From contig OZ004586.1 in the NCBI GenBank assembly GCA_963924555.1, forward strand, positions 6,592,501-6,656,500: a DNA stretch of 64,000 nucleotides, read 5' to 3'. The notes under the pieces are model-generated. The model had not been told where the DNA came from, ran no database searches, and saw only the letters and a program-made list of their open reading frames with translations. Source of the stretch: Crambe crambe. Its lineage: Eukaryota; Porifera; Demospongiae; Poecilosclerida; Crambeidae. Numbering within the stretch: position 1 is the stretch's first letter; every line of letters starts with the position of its first letter. Both the position numbers and the translations under genes were made by a program. Shown in pieces: positions 49,073-58,647 of this stretch.

Positions 49073-49097
49073 GATGACGCGTGCACAACCTCCTCTG
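49073..49097 (-). repeat. right terminal inverted repeat
   Basis: Reads GATGACGCGTGCACAACCTC + CTCTG on the plus strand, the complement of 44448-44472 with one mismatch. Confidence 0.88.
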
Positions 49098-49106
49098 CCC
49101 GGTACC
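49098..49106. repeat. right target-site duplication (9 bp)
   Basis: CCCGGTACC, identical to 44439-44447. Confidence 0.85.
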
Positions 49107-49119
49107 CAGGACCCTCCAA

Positions 49120-49185
49120 TAGTCTGGCGGCGCCGACCCTTTACCTCCTTTTTCTTGGGGGCGGGGGGACGGCGCCGCCAGACTA
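49120..49185. mobile_element. 66-bp hairpin MITE with 16-bp perfect ends and 9-bp duplication
   Basis: TAGTCTGGCGGCGCCG at the left is the exact complement of CGGCGCCGCCAGACTA at the right. ACCCTCCAA flanks both sides (49111-49119 and 49186-49194). The 34-bp centre is GC/pyrimidine-rich and non-coding. It lies 22 bases outside the two-gene transposon and shares its 9-bp duplication length but not its terminal sequence. Confidence 0.85.
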
Positions 49186-49194
49186 ACCCTCCAA

Positions 49195-52163
49195 ATGAAA
49201 TCAGGGACAAAGCTCAATGAATATAATATTAAATAATTATGAATATGATATGCATGGAGAGGATGTGGCTCTGTAAGGAGTTCTGAAAGTTCAGCATCTT
49301 TATAATAATGTGTATCTGCTTAGGTGGCTTGTAGGTGAACAAATCACAGCTAAATGTAGAGCCGGCCAGACAGGGTGCAGGTATAATTATAATGCAAGCT
49401 AGCCAATGACTGGCCATGTATACATATTGTGGTGATTAGATCATGACAAATCAGGAAACATTCCCAATAGCACTGAGTAATTGACCTTTGATTATTCATA
49501 ATATTATAGCTATGAGTTCCAGCTTATGGAGGAAAAGGAAGCTAGCATGGCTACTTTGATACATAAGTTTAAAGAGCTAACTATGCACTTATAGGTATTG
49601 ACTGAATTGACCTGAAGTAACTATGGCATGCAGCTATGTATTCACCCAGGATGTACACATAGGATACTGATATCACTATAATGTAGCTAGTTGTAAAAAT
49701 ATATATATATGATAATATCCTGTAAGGGTGCACATAACCTTGACTCAGCATAATCTTCTATTGATTTTAGCTAATTTCCCTAGCTCTATATCACGCCTAT
49801 AGCTAATAATGTGTTGCTACTATGCTACATTGCATGTGACACTTGAGATGTATTTTTGAAGTCCATACAGCAGATCAAGCATCTTAGTGATAATGGACTC
49901 TCAGAGGTGTGGAAGCAATGATGTGAAGGAATTATAGGGCCAAGCAAACTTAGACACCCCAATTTGTCAGCAAAATATTGAAAAAATACTTATAATAACC
50001 CCCCAAAATAGTAGCTGATCCGACCACCTTTGGAGCCAGCAGAAATGTCCTGATTAGATAGGTGACCTCATAAGTATCCTGAATACAGGGGTGGCCTTAT
50101 TTCAGGGGTCCTGATTAGAGGGAGTTCACTGTAGAGGCCTCAGCATTTTATTCTTAAAATTCAAGTAGGCTTGGTTATCCAAAGTATAGTAAAACTGATT
50201 ATTGAATATTGAATATTGACCTGAAAAATTTAATCTTGTGACAATAAACAGCACATTTATTAGCTTGTGTGACCTAATGAGGTTTATCAGTAGCTATAAT
50301 AACAAGGGAGAATTTGTATTAGCTAAGTGGTAGGATTCACTTTTTTTGGTATAGCTATGCAGCATGCACCTCAAGTAGCAATGCTTTGGTGTCAAGGGTA
50401 TATAAGTAGATTTTTTAAAAATCAGAACTGCATCAAACTAATACGTAGTTTCCCCATGAGTCACAGGGGTGTATCCACAGAAGTTTGAGTGGTCCGGCTG
50501 GTGTGCTTGCACTGTAAAAATGAAAGTGTGTCGTGGACACCATTGGTGTCCGTATTGGGACATTTTGTCCCAATACAGACACTTTTCACACACCCAAGTG
50601 TGTGTGGAAAATTTTTGGATGGACATGCCCACTTTACCCTTTATCAACCACACCCACATGCTAGTGTGAATTTTGTAAAAATGGATTCTTTGGCATCAAT
50701 AGTTATGACTTCCATGTCCAACCACCTGTGAGATCTCAATGAAAATTAAATGATTAAGGCGTGCTTGGATCATGGTGTTTCATAGGTGGGATAAAATTGG
50801 ATAATAAAAGTGGTCTGGTGAAAACCGGACCAACCGGAGTGGTGGACGTGCATACACGTGCCGTGCACCCCTGTGATGGTCATCACTAACACTATCACGC
50901 TAGCTAACAAAGTTTTAACACAACACAAAAGTCTCCTATATTTATATAGCTACTGCTAGCTAGCTATATATATGTAAGTTCAGAATCTTACAGAGCTACA
51001 AACAGAGATCCAATACATGCTCTGACACTTATTTTCTTTTAACAGCTAACCAGTGTTAATTCCAAGAAGGACAGCCTCTCTATAATTGACACAACAGTTG
51101 TAAAGCTGGTTAGCTATTAAAAGAAAATAAGTATCAGAGCATGTATTGGATCTCTGTTTGTAGCTCTATGACTCTGAACTTATGTACCAGTATATCTTCA
51201 AAAAAATTTCCCTCATGAAGCCATCTCATCAAGTTCTTCATTCCTCTAGCTTTCTGTGTATCCTACAGATAGAAACACTTCAGAGTGCACTGTTTAAGTT
51301 TTGTACATGACTGTTGTGGTAACATATGATGTCTTACTGTGTGTTATGTCTTGCTCATCCATATTACTGACAGGGTCATGAGTACATGTAAATGCGTGCT
51401 AACATTAGGGGTGGCATAGCCAATAGCTAGGTGTAAATCCATACCACTTTTATAACTTGTCAGGCAGAAGCATAGCTAATACTATCACAGGGGAGGCTCC
51501 ATGGGGGGGGGCAGGAGGGGCAACTGTCCCCCAACTGGTAAATAGGGGGTCATTGCCCCCCCCCCCCCCCCCCAATGAGAATCTAAGAATTGTGTAACAT
51601 GATTTAATTACTATGCAAGCTGTACAGCTTATGCATGTGGTTTCAGCATGTGGCTTCACTCATTAGCTATAGTAGTTACAGCTGGCAACTCTGAGACATA
51701 TCCTGTCTTTTTGCACCCCCCCCCCCCCCCAACCTAAAATCAGTGGAGCCACTCCTGCATTACAAGCTAGCCAGCTGTTAATTTACCCACTGCAACACTA
51801 ATGCTTTTTCCTTTCATGTGTCTTTTAGGTATTTTAAAATGGGTGAAGCATCATAATTTTTTTCTTGGTACAACTGTACATGTAACATGTTTCAAGTGTA
51901 GCTAATTATGATTTTCTAGCTATATAGCTATAGCTATAATAAGCCTCACAGTTCATTTTTCTTCCACCTGCGAGCGCGAATAAAGCAGGCCTGCATACGC
52001 ACATAGGCTAAGCTATATAATCTTCATTATTATTAAGTATTTGCCTGCCCCCATTCATTGTGAATGACAATAATATGTAGAAACTTCATTCAAAATAATA
52101 TCATGTCTGTATAATAAGCATTCAACTACAGCTGATACAAATTAATTATTGTCCATAATGTAA
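49195..52163. other. intergenic, repeat-rich
   Basis: No gene recognised. It holds pieces of the GTCCTGATTAGA repeat family (about 50020-50130), a hairpin around GTATTGGGACA/TGTCCCAATAC (about 50552-50576), an inverted repeat (50973-51185) and G/C-tract repeats (about 51480-51570 and 51710-51740). Confidence 0.55.
50973..51185. mobile_element. 213-bp inverted-repeat element
   Basis: The left arm (TAAGTTCAGAATC..., AGAGCTACAAACAGAGATCC, AATACATGCTCTGA) and the right arm (CTGGTTAGCTATTAAAAGAA ... CTCTGAACTTA) are complementary over about 85 bases each, around a 40-base centre. It has MITE-like size and structure. The target duplication is unclear (AT-rich flanks). Confidence 0.8.
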
Positions 52164-53306
52164 TCACTGTCCAGTGGGGTTCCCAGGGGTTGGGTAGTTG
52201 GGAGGACATGGAGCAGTGCATGAAGCCAACTGGAAAAACCCGTTTTGCTGATAAAACCTTTGACAGGTAGGAGTAGTAAAGTTGCATCGTGGAGCAGGAC
52301 GAGTTGGACACTGCCAGGGAGTGAAACTCTGTATTTGACTAAGTGGGGTAGGATTACGGACCCAGTCGATCACCTGAGAGTGAGTGACTAGATACACATC
52401 ATCCATAGTGGCCAGCGTGTCCAAGAATCTCTTCATAGCATTAACTCTTGCAGGCCCAAAGAAAAACCAAGTTGCATGGGAGTAAATTCCAAATGGAGAT
52501 TTGTTGTCATTGTAGTGGATGTTGAAGTTATCCATGAGAAAGTTGAACCAGTCGTCCTCTGTGATTGGAGCAGTGCATGCATCGAGCATACCACAATTGA
52601 AACCATTTGACTGCCTGAAGACACGGTTTGGAATAAGCCATAAACCTGGGTAAGAGTTAGCAGGACAAGTTGCTGGAGCATTGCAAAGAGGAGACTGGAA
52701 GTCCAACGTGAAAGGCCAATAGTTCACTGTTGTGGGCATGGATGCTTCATAGGTGAAGTTATTTGAGTGCAAGACTTTGAGTTCATTTTCGGAAGTTGCT
52801 AAGAATGGAGCTCGATAACCTTTGACCTGACCATCAGCAATCCCTCCGAATGTGTTGAGAATGGTTTGTTGGCCCACAATCTCCTCTGTTAATTGCTGTT
52901 CAGTAGCTCCAGTCCAGAATGTGGTTGGTGTTCTGTGTGAGACACTGTGACTTGCAAATTCCCAGCCATTGATACGGTTGACATGTTCAACAAGAGCATA
53001 ATCGGTGTGCTGGTGTGAATTGAAGAAAGTGAGACCTATTTTGCAGCCATTTGGATTAGTGCGGCCTTCGAATACTTGCGAGTAAAATAGCTGGTAGTCC
53101 AGACGACGAAAGGCATCGTCAAAGCTAATGGCGACTATCTGAGGAATGCTTGAAAGGTTGAGGTTTCCTGGAGTAGCTGTGCTGGCACAACGACAGTTTG
53201 GCAGGAGGCACTGAGTTGGGTCACATGGTCTAGTAGGCATTGGGAAAGCTTCAAGCAGTGCCAGCTGCAGGGCTAAAATTGCCATGATGAAATTAGCCAT
53301 CATCAT
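52164..53306 (-). CDS. secreted polysaccharide (chitin) deacetylase-like protein 1
   Basis: Single exon, 380 residues, with a leader MMMANFIMAILALQLALLEA. A cysteine cluster (CDPTQCLLPNCRC) precedes a NodB-type deacetylase domain. Motif 1 is SFDDAF (D63 base, D64 metal) and motif 2 is HSVSH (H120, H124 metal). Motif 3 is YRAPF (R165) and motif 5 is THSQVIDW (H309). All metal and catalytic positions are kept, so activity on chitin-like N-acetylglucosamine polymers is expected, outside the cell. There is no chitin-binding peritrophin domain; the C-terminus has its own cysteine pairs (CPTRPAPRCNFTTPTC...). It is clearly more diverged from the other two copies than they are from each other. A TATA-like CTATAAAAG lies about 80 bases upstream. 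Confidence 0.9.
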   Translation of the reverse strand: MMMANFIMAILALQLALLEAFPMPTRPCDPTQCLLPNCRCASTATPGNLNLSSIPQIVAISFDDAFRRLDYQLFYSQVFEGRTNPNGCKIGLTFFNSHQHTDYALVEHVNRINGWEFASHSVSHRTPTTFWTGATEQQLTEEIVGQQTILNTFGGIADGQVKGYRAPFLATSENELKVLHSNNFTYEASMPTTVNYWPFTLDFQSPLCNAPATCPANSYPGLWLIPNRVFRQSNGFNCGMLDACTAPITEDDWFNFLMDNFNIHYNDNKSPFGIYSHATWFFFGPARVNAMKRFLDTLATMDDVYLVTHSQVIDWVRNPTPLSQIQSFTPWQCPTRPAPRCNFTTPTCQRFYQQNGFFQLASCTAPCPPNYPTPGNPTGQ

Positions 53307-53386
53307 CTTTAGTGCTGCTTTGTTGTTCTTCTCTTTCTTCTTTTTCTTCTCACAGTGATTTTAATCCTCAAGCTTGATGGGGCCTA

Positions 53387-53395
53387 CTTTTATAG
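53387..53395 (-). promoter_or_regulatory. TATA box of deacetylase gene 1
   Basis: CTATAAAAG on the minus strand, about 80 bases before the ATG at 53306, giving a plausible 5' UTR of about 50 bases. A perfect NRF1-type palindrome (CGCGCATGCGCA) lies about 45-65 bases further upstream. Confidence 0.55.
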
Positions 53396-53451
53396 CATAT
53401 GAAGTCTCATGCGCGCGCATGCTCAAACGATCGTTTCTACGCGCATGCGCA

Positions 53452-54065
53452 TAATATATCTATTCTGAACTCCTACTTTTACACTTATATGCTCACTGGG
53501 CCTTTACAATGAACTTTGACTTGACTTTGTTTGACTTTGACCATGACAACATGCATGCCTAGCGGCGACCCTTACCAACCTGGGGATAGGTAAGGGTCGC
53601 CGCTCAACTCAGCTTTGTAAACTAAATTACAGGTACTAGGTTGTCATGATAAGACCAAATAATTATACTTATACTTCTGCATGCACTGAACAATTATTCT
53701 ACTTCCTGGTCAGTTCATTACAGTGGGCATGTACGAAATGCTTAATGATTCTTGATTAACAGGGGCTGGGGGATTATATTTTATGCATAGCCATGCTACA
53801 ACAGATTTAATGATTGATATGCTCAAGTGGGTGGAGTTAATAGGTTTGGAAGTGTATGCCCCAACCTTAAGGACTCGGATGGGAATTCCTTAGGAGTCAT
53901 TGCTCTTAATAATGACTTGCACTTCAAATTCCTCTGGTGGATATGCTATACGTAGCTAGCTACTTTCTTATGCAGTCCCTTTTTGGACCTACTTTAGATC
54001 CATTAGCTAGCTATAGCTAGCTACATAGAAAACACAATCACAGATTTTCATCAGTTCAGCTTCTT
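53452..54065. other. intergenic upstream of deacetylase gene 1
   Basis: Holds a short hairpin AGCGGCGACCCTTACC...GGTAAGGGTCGCCGCT (about 53561-53602) and AT-rich DNA. No gene. Confidence 0.5.
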
Positions 54066-54552
54066 GCATGTAATTAATTTCGCCAATGGTCTATGGCAAA
54101 CAGTTTACCTATTGATATTACATCTCCTCAAATGACATTATGCAGTGGATATGTTTATCTCTCTGAAATTGAATGCACTATATTCTCTTGTTCTGTGGAA
54201 GAACTCCTCCAGTCTTGCCAACTGTATCCCCACAAGCCTGCCTCTACCAACAGCAGTAAGAGTGGCTCTATATGGACTAGACAAGCAAGAATTCCTCTAG
54301 CTGGTGGATGTGGTCTAGTAACACTGGGAGAACATGTACTAGCCATAGGAGGAGAGGATCTCTATCCAACATCCAATATAATACCGTTATGATAGAGCCA
54401 CCAATTCATGGAGTGAGATAGGAGAGATGCCCACCCCACGATGTAACGTCTTAGCAGTATATTTCCCCAGCAGTGAACTGGTAGTGGTGGGAGGATCAGG
54501 TGTTATGGATAATGATACTACTGAAAATGCAATAGGAAACATGCTGAAATAA
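54066..54552 (+). pseudogene. kelch-repeat protein fragment
   Basis: The open frame 54093-54392 reads MANSLPIDITSPQMTLCSGY with CSVEELLQSCQ, IPLAGGCGLVTLGEHVLAIG and G. After a one-base frame change near 54385 it continues YDRATNSWSEIGEMPTPRCN and LVVVGGSG. These are blades of a kelch propeller (GG doublets, conserved Y and W six residues apart). No start, BTB/BACK domain or complete propeller is present, so this is a broken fragment between two deacetylase genes. Confidence 0.65.
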
Positions 54553-55210
54553 TTTTTAAAACCCACATTTTATACACATTGATATTGCTATTCATTTGCT
54601 TGCTCACATTGAGTCACGTGATAATCAAAGACGAGCGGGCCACACCCATTGCTTTAGCTGCAGTAAGACTTGGTAGGTTGAACCAGACCCTACGCTAGTA
54701 ATGTAGTTTTAAAATTCTTCAGTAGCTATTGGTTGCATTATAATAATATCAAAAAAGTATATTTGCATAGCTACTTTAGCTACCCGGCGATAGATTATTC
54801 ATAGATAATAGAGCTCTATTATCTATGGATTATTGAGAATTGATCAACCAAGAGGTTTAGAATTCAAATTCCCACCTTTGGGGTCAAATGTTTGCATCTG
54901 CACAATAGATCTCTGTTAGGGAGTGAGTCTTGACGTCTTTATCATCTCCGCTATTCCACTTGTTTCATGCATGCAGTTTCATCAATGATAATAGTTGGAT
55001 CACACATTAGACACAAAAAAAGAGGTTACGATTTTAGCAGGTTCTAGCTCTAGCTGGCTACATGTACCATAATAATAAATGTGTAAGAACAACCCATTTT
55101 AGGTTATCTGAGTTCCAATTTGCAACTCAGATAATCTAAAAATGGGTTGTTTTTACACAATAATTTTTTACAGTGATATAGCTACAGTGGTAGCCCAAGG
55201 GCAAAGGCAG
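54553..55210. other. intergenic between kelch relic and deacetylase gene 2
   Basis: Contains an 80-bp hairpin element (55080-55159). Otherwise AT-rich with no gene. Confidence 0.5.
55080..55159. mobile_element. 80-bp hairpin (possible MITE)
   Basis: TGTGTAAGAACAACCCATTT is matched by AAATGGGTTGTTTTTACACA in inverse orientation. The arms continue through TTATCTGAGTT/AACTCAGATAA around a 10-base loop. It lies about 50 bases beyond the 3' end of deacetylase gene 2. Confidence 0.8.
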
Positions 55211-56383
55211 CTAGTTTCCCAAAGGGTTTCCATAGTCTGGATACTTAAGTGGGCAAGAAGAGGTGCATGATTTAAGTGATTTATTTTCAGAGTACGTCTT
55301 TTGACAGGTGGGAGCCGTGTAGTTGCACCTTGGAGGAGTCAGAGGGGGACATTTCCATGGGGCGAAATCCTGAATTTTATTGAGTGGTGTTGGATTACGA
55401 ACCCAATCCAACATCTGAGTGTGAGTTACAATGTAGACATCTTTCATATCGGCCAGTTTGTCAAGAAATCTCTTCATTGCACTTGCCCTCGCTGGCGATA
55501 AAAGAAACCATGTGATATGTGAGTACAAGCCAAATGGGGACTTGTTATCTTTGTAATGGATGTTAAAGTTTTCCATGAGGAAGTTGAACCAGTCATCCTC
55601 TGTTACTGGAGCAGTGCATGCATCAAGCATAGCACAGTCATATCCACTGGACTGTTTATAAAGGATGTTTGGAACAATCCACAAACCAGGATATGAATTA
55701 TTTGGACAAATGGCAGGAGAAGTGCAAATAGGGGACTTGTAATCCAGCGTGAACGGCCAGTAATTGGTATTGGTTCCCATCGAAGCTTCATAGAGAAATT
55801 TATTCTCATGCAATACTTCTATTTCTGTCTCACTTGTTACCAAAAATGGACTCCGAAAGCCTTGGATTTTGTCTATCTCCACCCCTCCCCAGTGACTGAG
55901 AATTGTTTTCTGGTCCATAATCTCATGAGTCCATTCTTCGTCAGTGGCTTTCTCCCACCAAGTGGTAGGCACTCGGTGTGTGACGCTGTGATCTGCAAAC
56001 TCCCACCCATAGACATGATTAGCCTGTTCCACCAGAGAATAGTCGGTGTACTGGTGCGAAGTGAAAAATGTCATCCCAATTTGGCAACTGTTTGGGTTCT
56101 TACGTCCTCCAAAGATAGGTGAATAGTAAGTTTCATAATCAGTATCTTGGAAATCATCATCAAAGCTGAACATAACTATCTGAGGAGTGTCTTGAATTGA
56201 TAGACTTCCAGGTATGTCTGTGTTGGCACAGCGACAGCTAGGCAACTGACATTTGCTTGCATTGCAGGACTGAGCAGGGTCCAAAATTGTAGGTGAAACT
56301 CTTCCACTTGTGTTGAAAGGCTTTGCATCAAGCAGTGTCAACTGCATCATGGCTACTACCAGCACCAGAATTATTTTCTCCAT
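55211..56383 (-). CDS. secreted polysaccharide (chitin) deacetylase-like protein 2
   Basis: Single exon, 390 residues from MEKIILVLVVAMMQLTLLDA (leader). An upstream in-frame ATG at 56425 would hide the leader and lies beyond an AT box, so it is not preferred. A cysteine cluster (CNASKCQLPSCRC) precedes motif 1 SFDDDF (D75, D76), motif 2 HSVTH (H132, H136), motif 3 FRSPF (R177) and motif 5 THTQMLDW, so the active site is complete. It is nearly identical in length and sequence to the next copy (57193-58365), indicating a recent duplication. It is more distant from copy 1, mainly in the leader and N-terminus. TATATATA at 56409-56418 is too close to the ATG for a normal 5' UTR, so its promoter role is doubtful. 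Confidence 0.9.
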   Translation of the reverse strand: MEKIILVLVVAMMQLTLLDAKPFNTSGRVSPTILDPAQSCNASKCQLPSCRCANTDIPGSLSIQDTPQIVMFSFDDDFQDTDYETYYSPIFGGRKNPNSCQIGMTFFTSHQYTDYSLVEQANHVYGWEFADHSVTHRVPTTWWEKATDEEWTHEIMDQKTILSHWGGVEIDKIQGFRSPFLVTSETEIEVLHENKFLYEASMGTNTNYWPFTLDYKSPICTSPAICPNNSYPGLWIVPNILYKQSSGYDCAMLDACTAPVTEDDWFNFLMENFNIHYKDNKSPFGLYSHITWFLLSPARASAMKRFLDKLADMKDVYIVTHTQMLDWVRNPTPLNKIQDFAPWKCPPLTPPRCNYTAPTCQKTYSENKSLKSCTSSCPLKYPDYGNPLGN

Positions 56384-56425
56384 TATGCACCAGTAATTGC
56401 AGCAGCTATTATATATAACTAGCAA

Positions 56426-57192
56426 GGTTGTATCTGTAGCTATAATTATTATACAGTAGCTATAGCTAGTTGTTTTTTGATATCTATACGTAAGCTTACT
56501 AGCTATATCACCAAAAATATTTCCCTTCTATTCATACATACATGAATGGAACCTATAGTACTCTGTGATCAAAATATGGCTTATCTTTTATCTTCTTCTC
56601 CTAAATAGCATAATTCTGTATAATAATAGCTAGGTACTCCCCCTTTAGTGTGTGCACTGCAGCTACACTATGAGACAGTTGTAATAGTATAGCTTCTTGT
56701 TATACAGTAAGAATTTTTTCATTAGTAGCTATAGAAGTTGCCATGATTGCTAGAAGATGCAAATTAAAGTAGCTAGATAGATGCATGTGTCTTTACCATC
56801 ACTTGCAATAATAGTCCAGTTCTGTACTTACGCTTAACCATCTCTTCATCTATGACAACTATATAGCCAGCTATGCTTTTATATCCAGGCTTCTTTCATC
56901 ATGTCAACTTTTTGTCATGCTCTTGTAATTGTTTCTCAAGGTTATGATTAGCTTGATGTAGCCTTGTTCCCAGGCTATAAATGTCACACAAGATATTAAT
57001 GTCTATAGATCACCAATCAATTTAATAATTAGCTAATCATGACCAGGGTGAAATTAATCATCAATCAGTAATTATTCAAGCACAGAAACAATAACAAAAA
57101 TAACAAAAACAACTTATGATTCTAACTCATGCTCCAGCAGCTCTATATAGCTACATGTTTAGCCCAAGGCTATATATGGCTAAAGTCAGCTG
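56426..57192. other. intergenic between deacetylase genes 2 and 3
   Basis: AT-rich with TAGCTA motifs. No gene or clear repeat seen. Confidence 0.5.
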
Positions 57193-58365
57193 CTAGTGTC
57201 CCAAAGGGTTTCCATAGTCGGGATACTTAGGTGGGCAAGGAGAGTTGCACGATTTAAGTGATTTATTTTCAGAGTATGTCTTTTGACAGGTTGGAGCAGT
57301 GTAGTTGCACCTTGGAGGGGTCAGAGGGGTACATTTCCAGGGGGCGAAATCCTGGATTTTATTGAGTGGTGTTGGATTACGAACCCAATCCAACATCTGA
57401 GTGTGAGTTACAATGTAGACATCCTTCATATTGGCCAGTTTGTCCAGAAATCTCTTCATTGCACTTGCCCTCACTGGCGATAAAAGAAACCATGTGACAT
57501 GGGAGTATAAGCCAAATGGGGACTTGTTATCGTTGTAATGAACATTAAAGTTTTCCACAAGGAAGTTGAACCAGTCATCCTCTGTTACTGGAGCGGTGCA
57601 TGCATCAAGCATAGCACAATCAACTCCACCAGACTGTTTGTAAAGGATGTTGGGAACAATCCACAAACCAGGATAGGAATTGTTCGGACAAGTAGCAGGA
57701 GAGCTGCAAAGTGGGGACTTGTAATCTAGCGTGAACGGCCAGTAATTGGTGGTGGTTCCCATTGTAGCTTCATAGAGAAATTTATTCTCATGCAGTACTT
57801 CTATTTCTGTCTCACTTGTTACCAAAAAGGGGCCCCGAAAGCCTTGGATCTTGTCTGTCTCCACCCCTCCCCAGTTGCTGAGAATGGTTTTCTGGTCCAT
57901 AATCTCATGAGTCCACTCTTCTGCAGTGGCTTTCTCCCACCAAGTGGTAGGCTCTCTGTGTGTGACGCTGTGGTCTGCAAACTCCCACCCATAGACACGA
58001 TTAGCCTGTTCCACCAGAGAATAGTCGGTATACTGGTGCGAAGTGAAAAATGTCATCCCAATTTGGCAACCATTTGGGTTTTTACGTCCTCCAAAGATAG
58101 GTGAATAGTAAGTTCCATAATCGATATCTCTGAATGCATCATCAAAGCTGAACATGACTATCTGAGGAGTATCTTGAATTGATAGACTTCCAGGTATGTC
58201 TGTGTTGGCACAGCGACAGCTAGGCAACTGACATTTGCTTGCATTGCAGGGCTGAGCAGGGTCCAAGCTTGTAGGTGAAACTTTTCCACTTGTGTTGAAA
58301 GGCTTTGCATCAAGCAGTGTCAACTGCATCATGGCTACTACCAGCAACAAAATTTTTTTCTCCAT
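57193..58365 (-). CDS. secreted polysaccharide (chitin) deacetylase-like protein 3
   Basis: Single exon, 390 residues from MEKKILLLVVAMMQLTLLDA (leader); an ATG 12 bases upstream (MCCIMEK...) is less likely. It has the same domain as its neighbour: CNASKCQLPSCRC, SFDDAF, HSVTH, FRGPF and THTQMLDW. Differences from copy 2 are scattered substitutions (for example FRGPF for FRSPF beside the active-site arginine, SFDDAF for SFDDDF, VENFNVHYND for MENFNIHYKD), with no indel inside the mature domain. It is the third tandem gene on the minus strand and is divergent from the CUB gene, with about 280 bases between the two start codons, so the two may share a control region (inference). Confidence 0.9.
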   Translation of the reverse strand: MEKKILLLVVAMMQLTLLDAKPFNTSGKVSPTSLDPAQPCNASKCQLPSCRCANTDIPGSLSIQDTPQIVMFSFDDAFRDIDYGTYYSPIFGGRKNPNGCQIGMTFFTSHQYTDYSLVEQANRVYGWEFADHSVTHREPTTWWEKATAEEWTHEIMDQKTILSNWGGVETDKIQGFRGPFLVTSETEIEVLHENKFLYEATMGTTTNYWPFTLDYKSPLCSSPATCPNNSYPGLWIVPNILYKQSGGVDCAMLDACTAPVTEDDWFNFLVENFNVHYNDNKSPFGLYSHVTWFLLSPVRASAMKRFLDKLANMKDVYIVTHTQMLDWVRNPTPLNKIQDFAPWKCTPLTPPRCNYTAPTCQKTYSENKSLKSCNSPCPPKYPDYGNPLGH

Positions 58366-58647
58366 TATGCAGCACATAGCAATTTGCTAGCAGAGCTGTA
58401 ACTATAGTTCTTTGACTGTACCTTATAACTATAGCTAGATATTTCCCTTCTATTTAAAACTTATACCTGAATGGAATCCATAGTACTCTGTGAGCAAATA
58501 TGGCTATCTGAATAGACTATGGACTGATCTGACAGCTAGACAGCCAATGACGTCATGGGTATTATGACTGCACATGCTCAGTCTTATTAATCCGGGTATA
58601 AAAACAAGCTTGCAGGTTCTTTGAACAACCTATTATAGAGACTTCGT
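58366..58647. promoter_or_regulatory. divergent promoter region of deacetylase 3 and the CUB gene
   Basis: For the plus-strand gene a TATA box (TATAAAAA, 58597-58604) lies about 45 bases before the ATG and TGCACATGCTCAGTC about 20-30 bases upstream of it. A related GCGCATGCTCAG also occurs near 35297 and 37626. TGACGTCA, a perfect CRE/ATF palindrome, lies at about 58549-58556. On the minus-strand side no convincing TATA box was found. Confidence 0.55.

Larger units (their letters stand above)
44448..49097. mobile_element. two-gene DNA transposon, 4650 bp, 9-bp target duplication
   Basis: The left end CAGAGGAGGTTGCGCACGCG + TCATC and the right end (minus strand from 49097) CAGAGGAGGTTGTGCACGCG + TCATC are inverted repeats of 25 bases with one mismatch, decaying inward. 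The flanks carry a perfect 9-bp duplication, CCCGGTACC. Because the host also has CAG after the right copy, 12 bases match, so 9 is the minimal consistent reading. Inside are two convergent genes whose stop codons are about 80 bases apart: a spliced putative transposase (44539-48034, plus) and a HIRAN-domain protein (48115-49026, minus). The start of each gene is less than 100 bases from its own terminus, so nearly the whole element is coding plus introns. I cannot place it in a named superfamily. 9-bp duplications are typical of Mutator-like elements, but no Mutator transposase signature was recognised. Confidence 0.85.
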
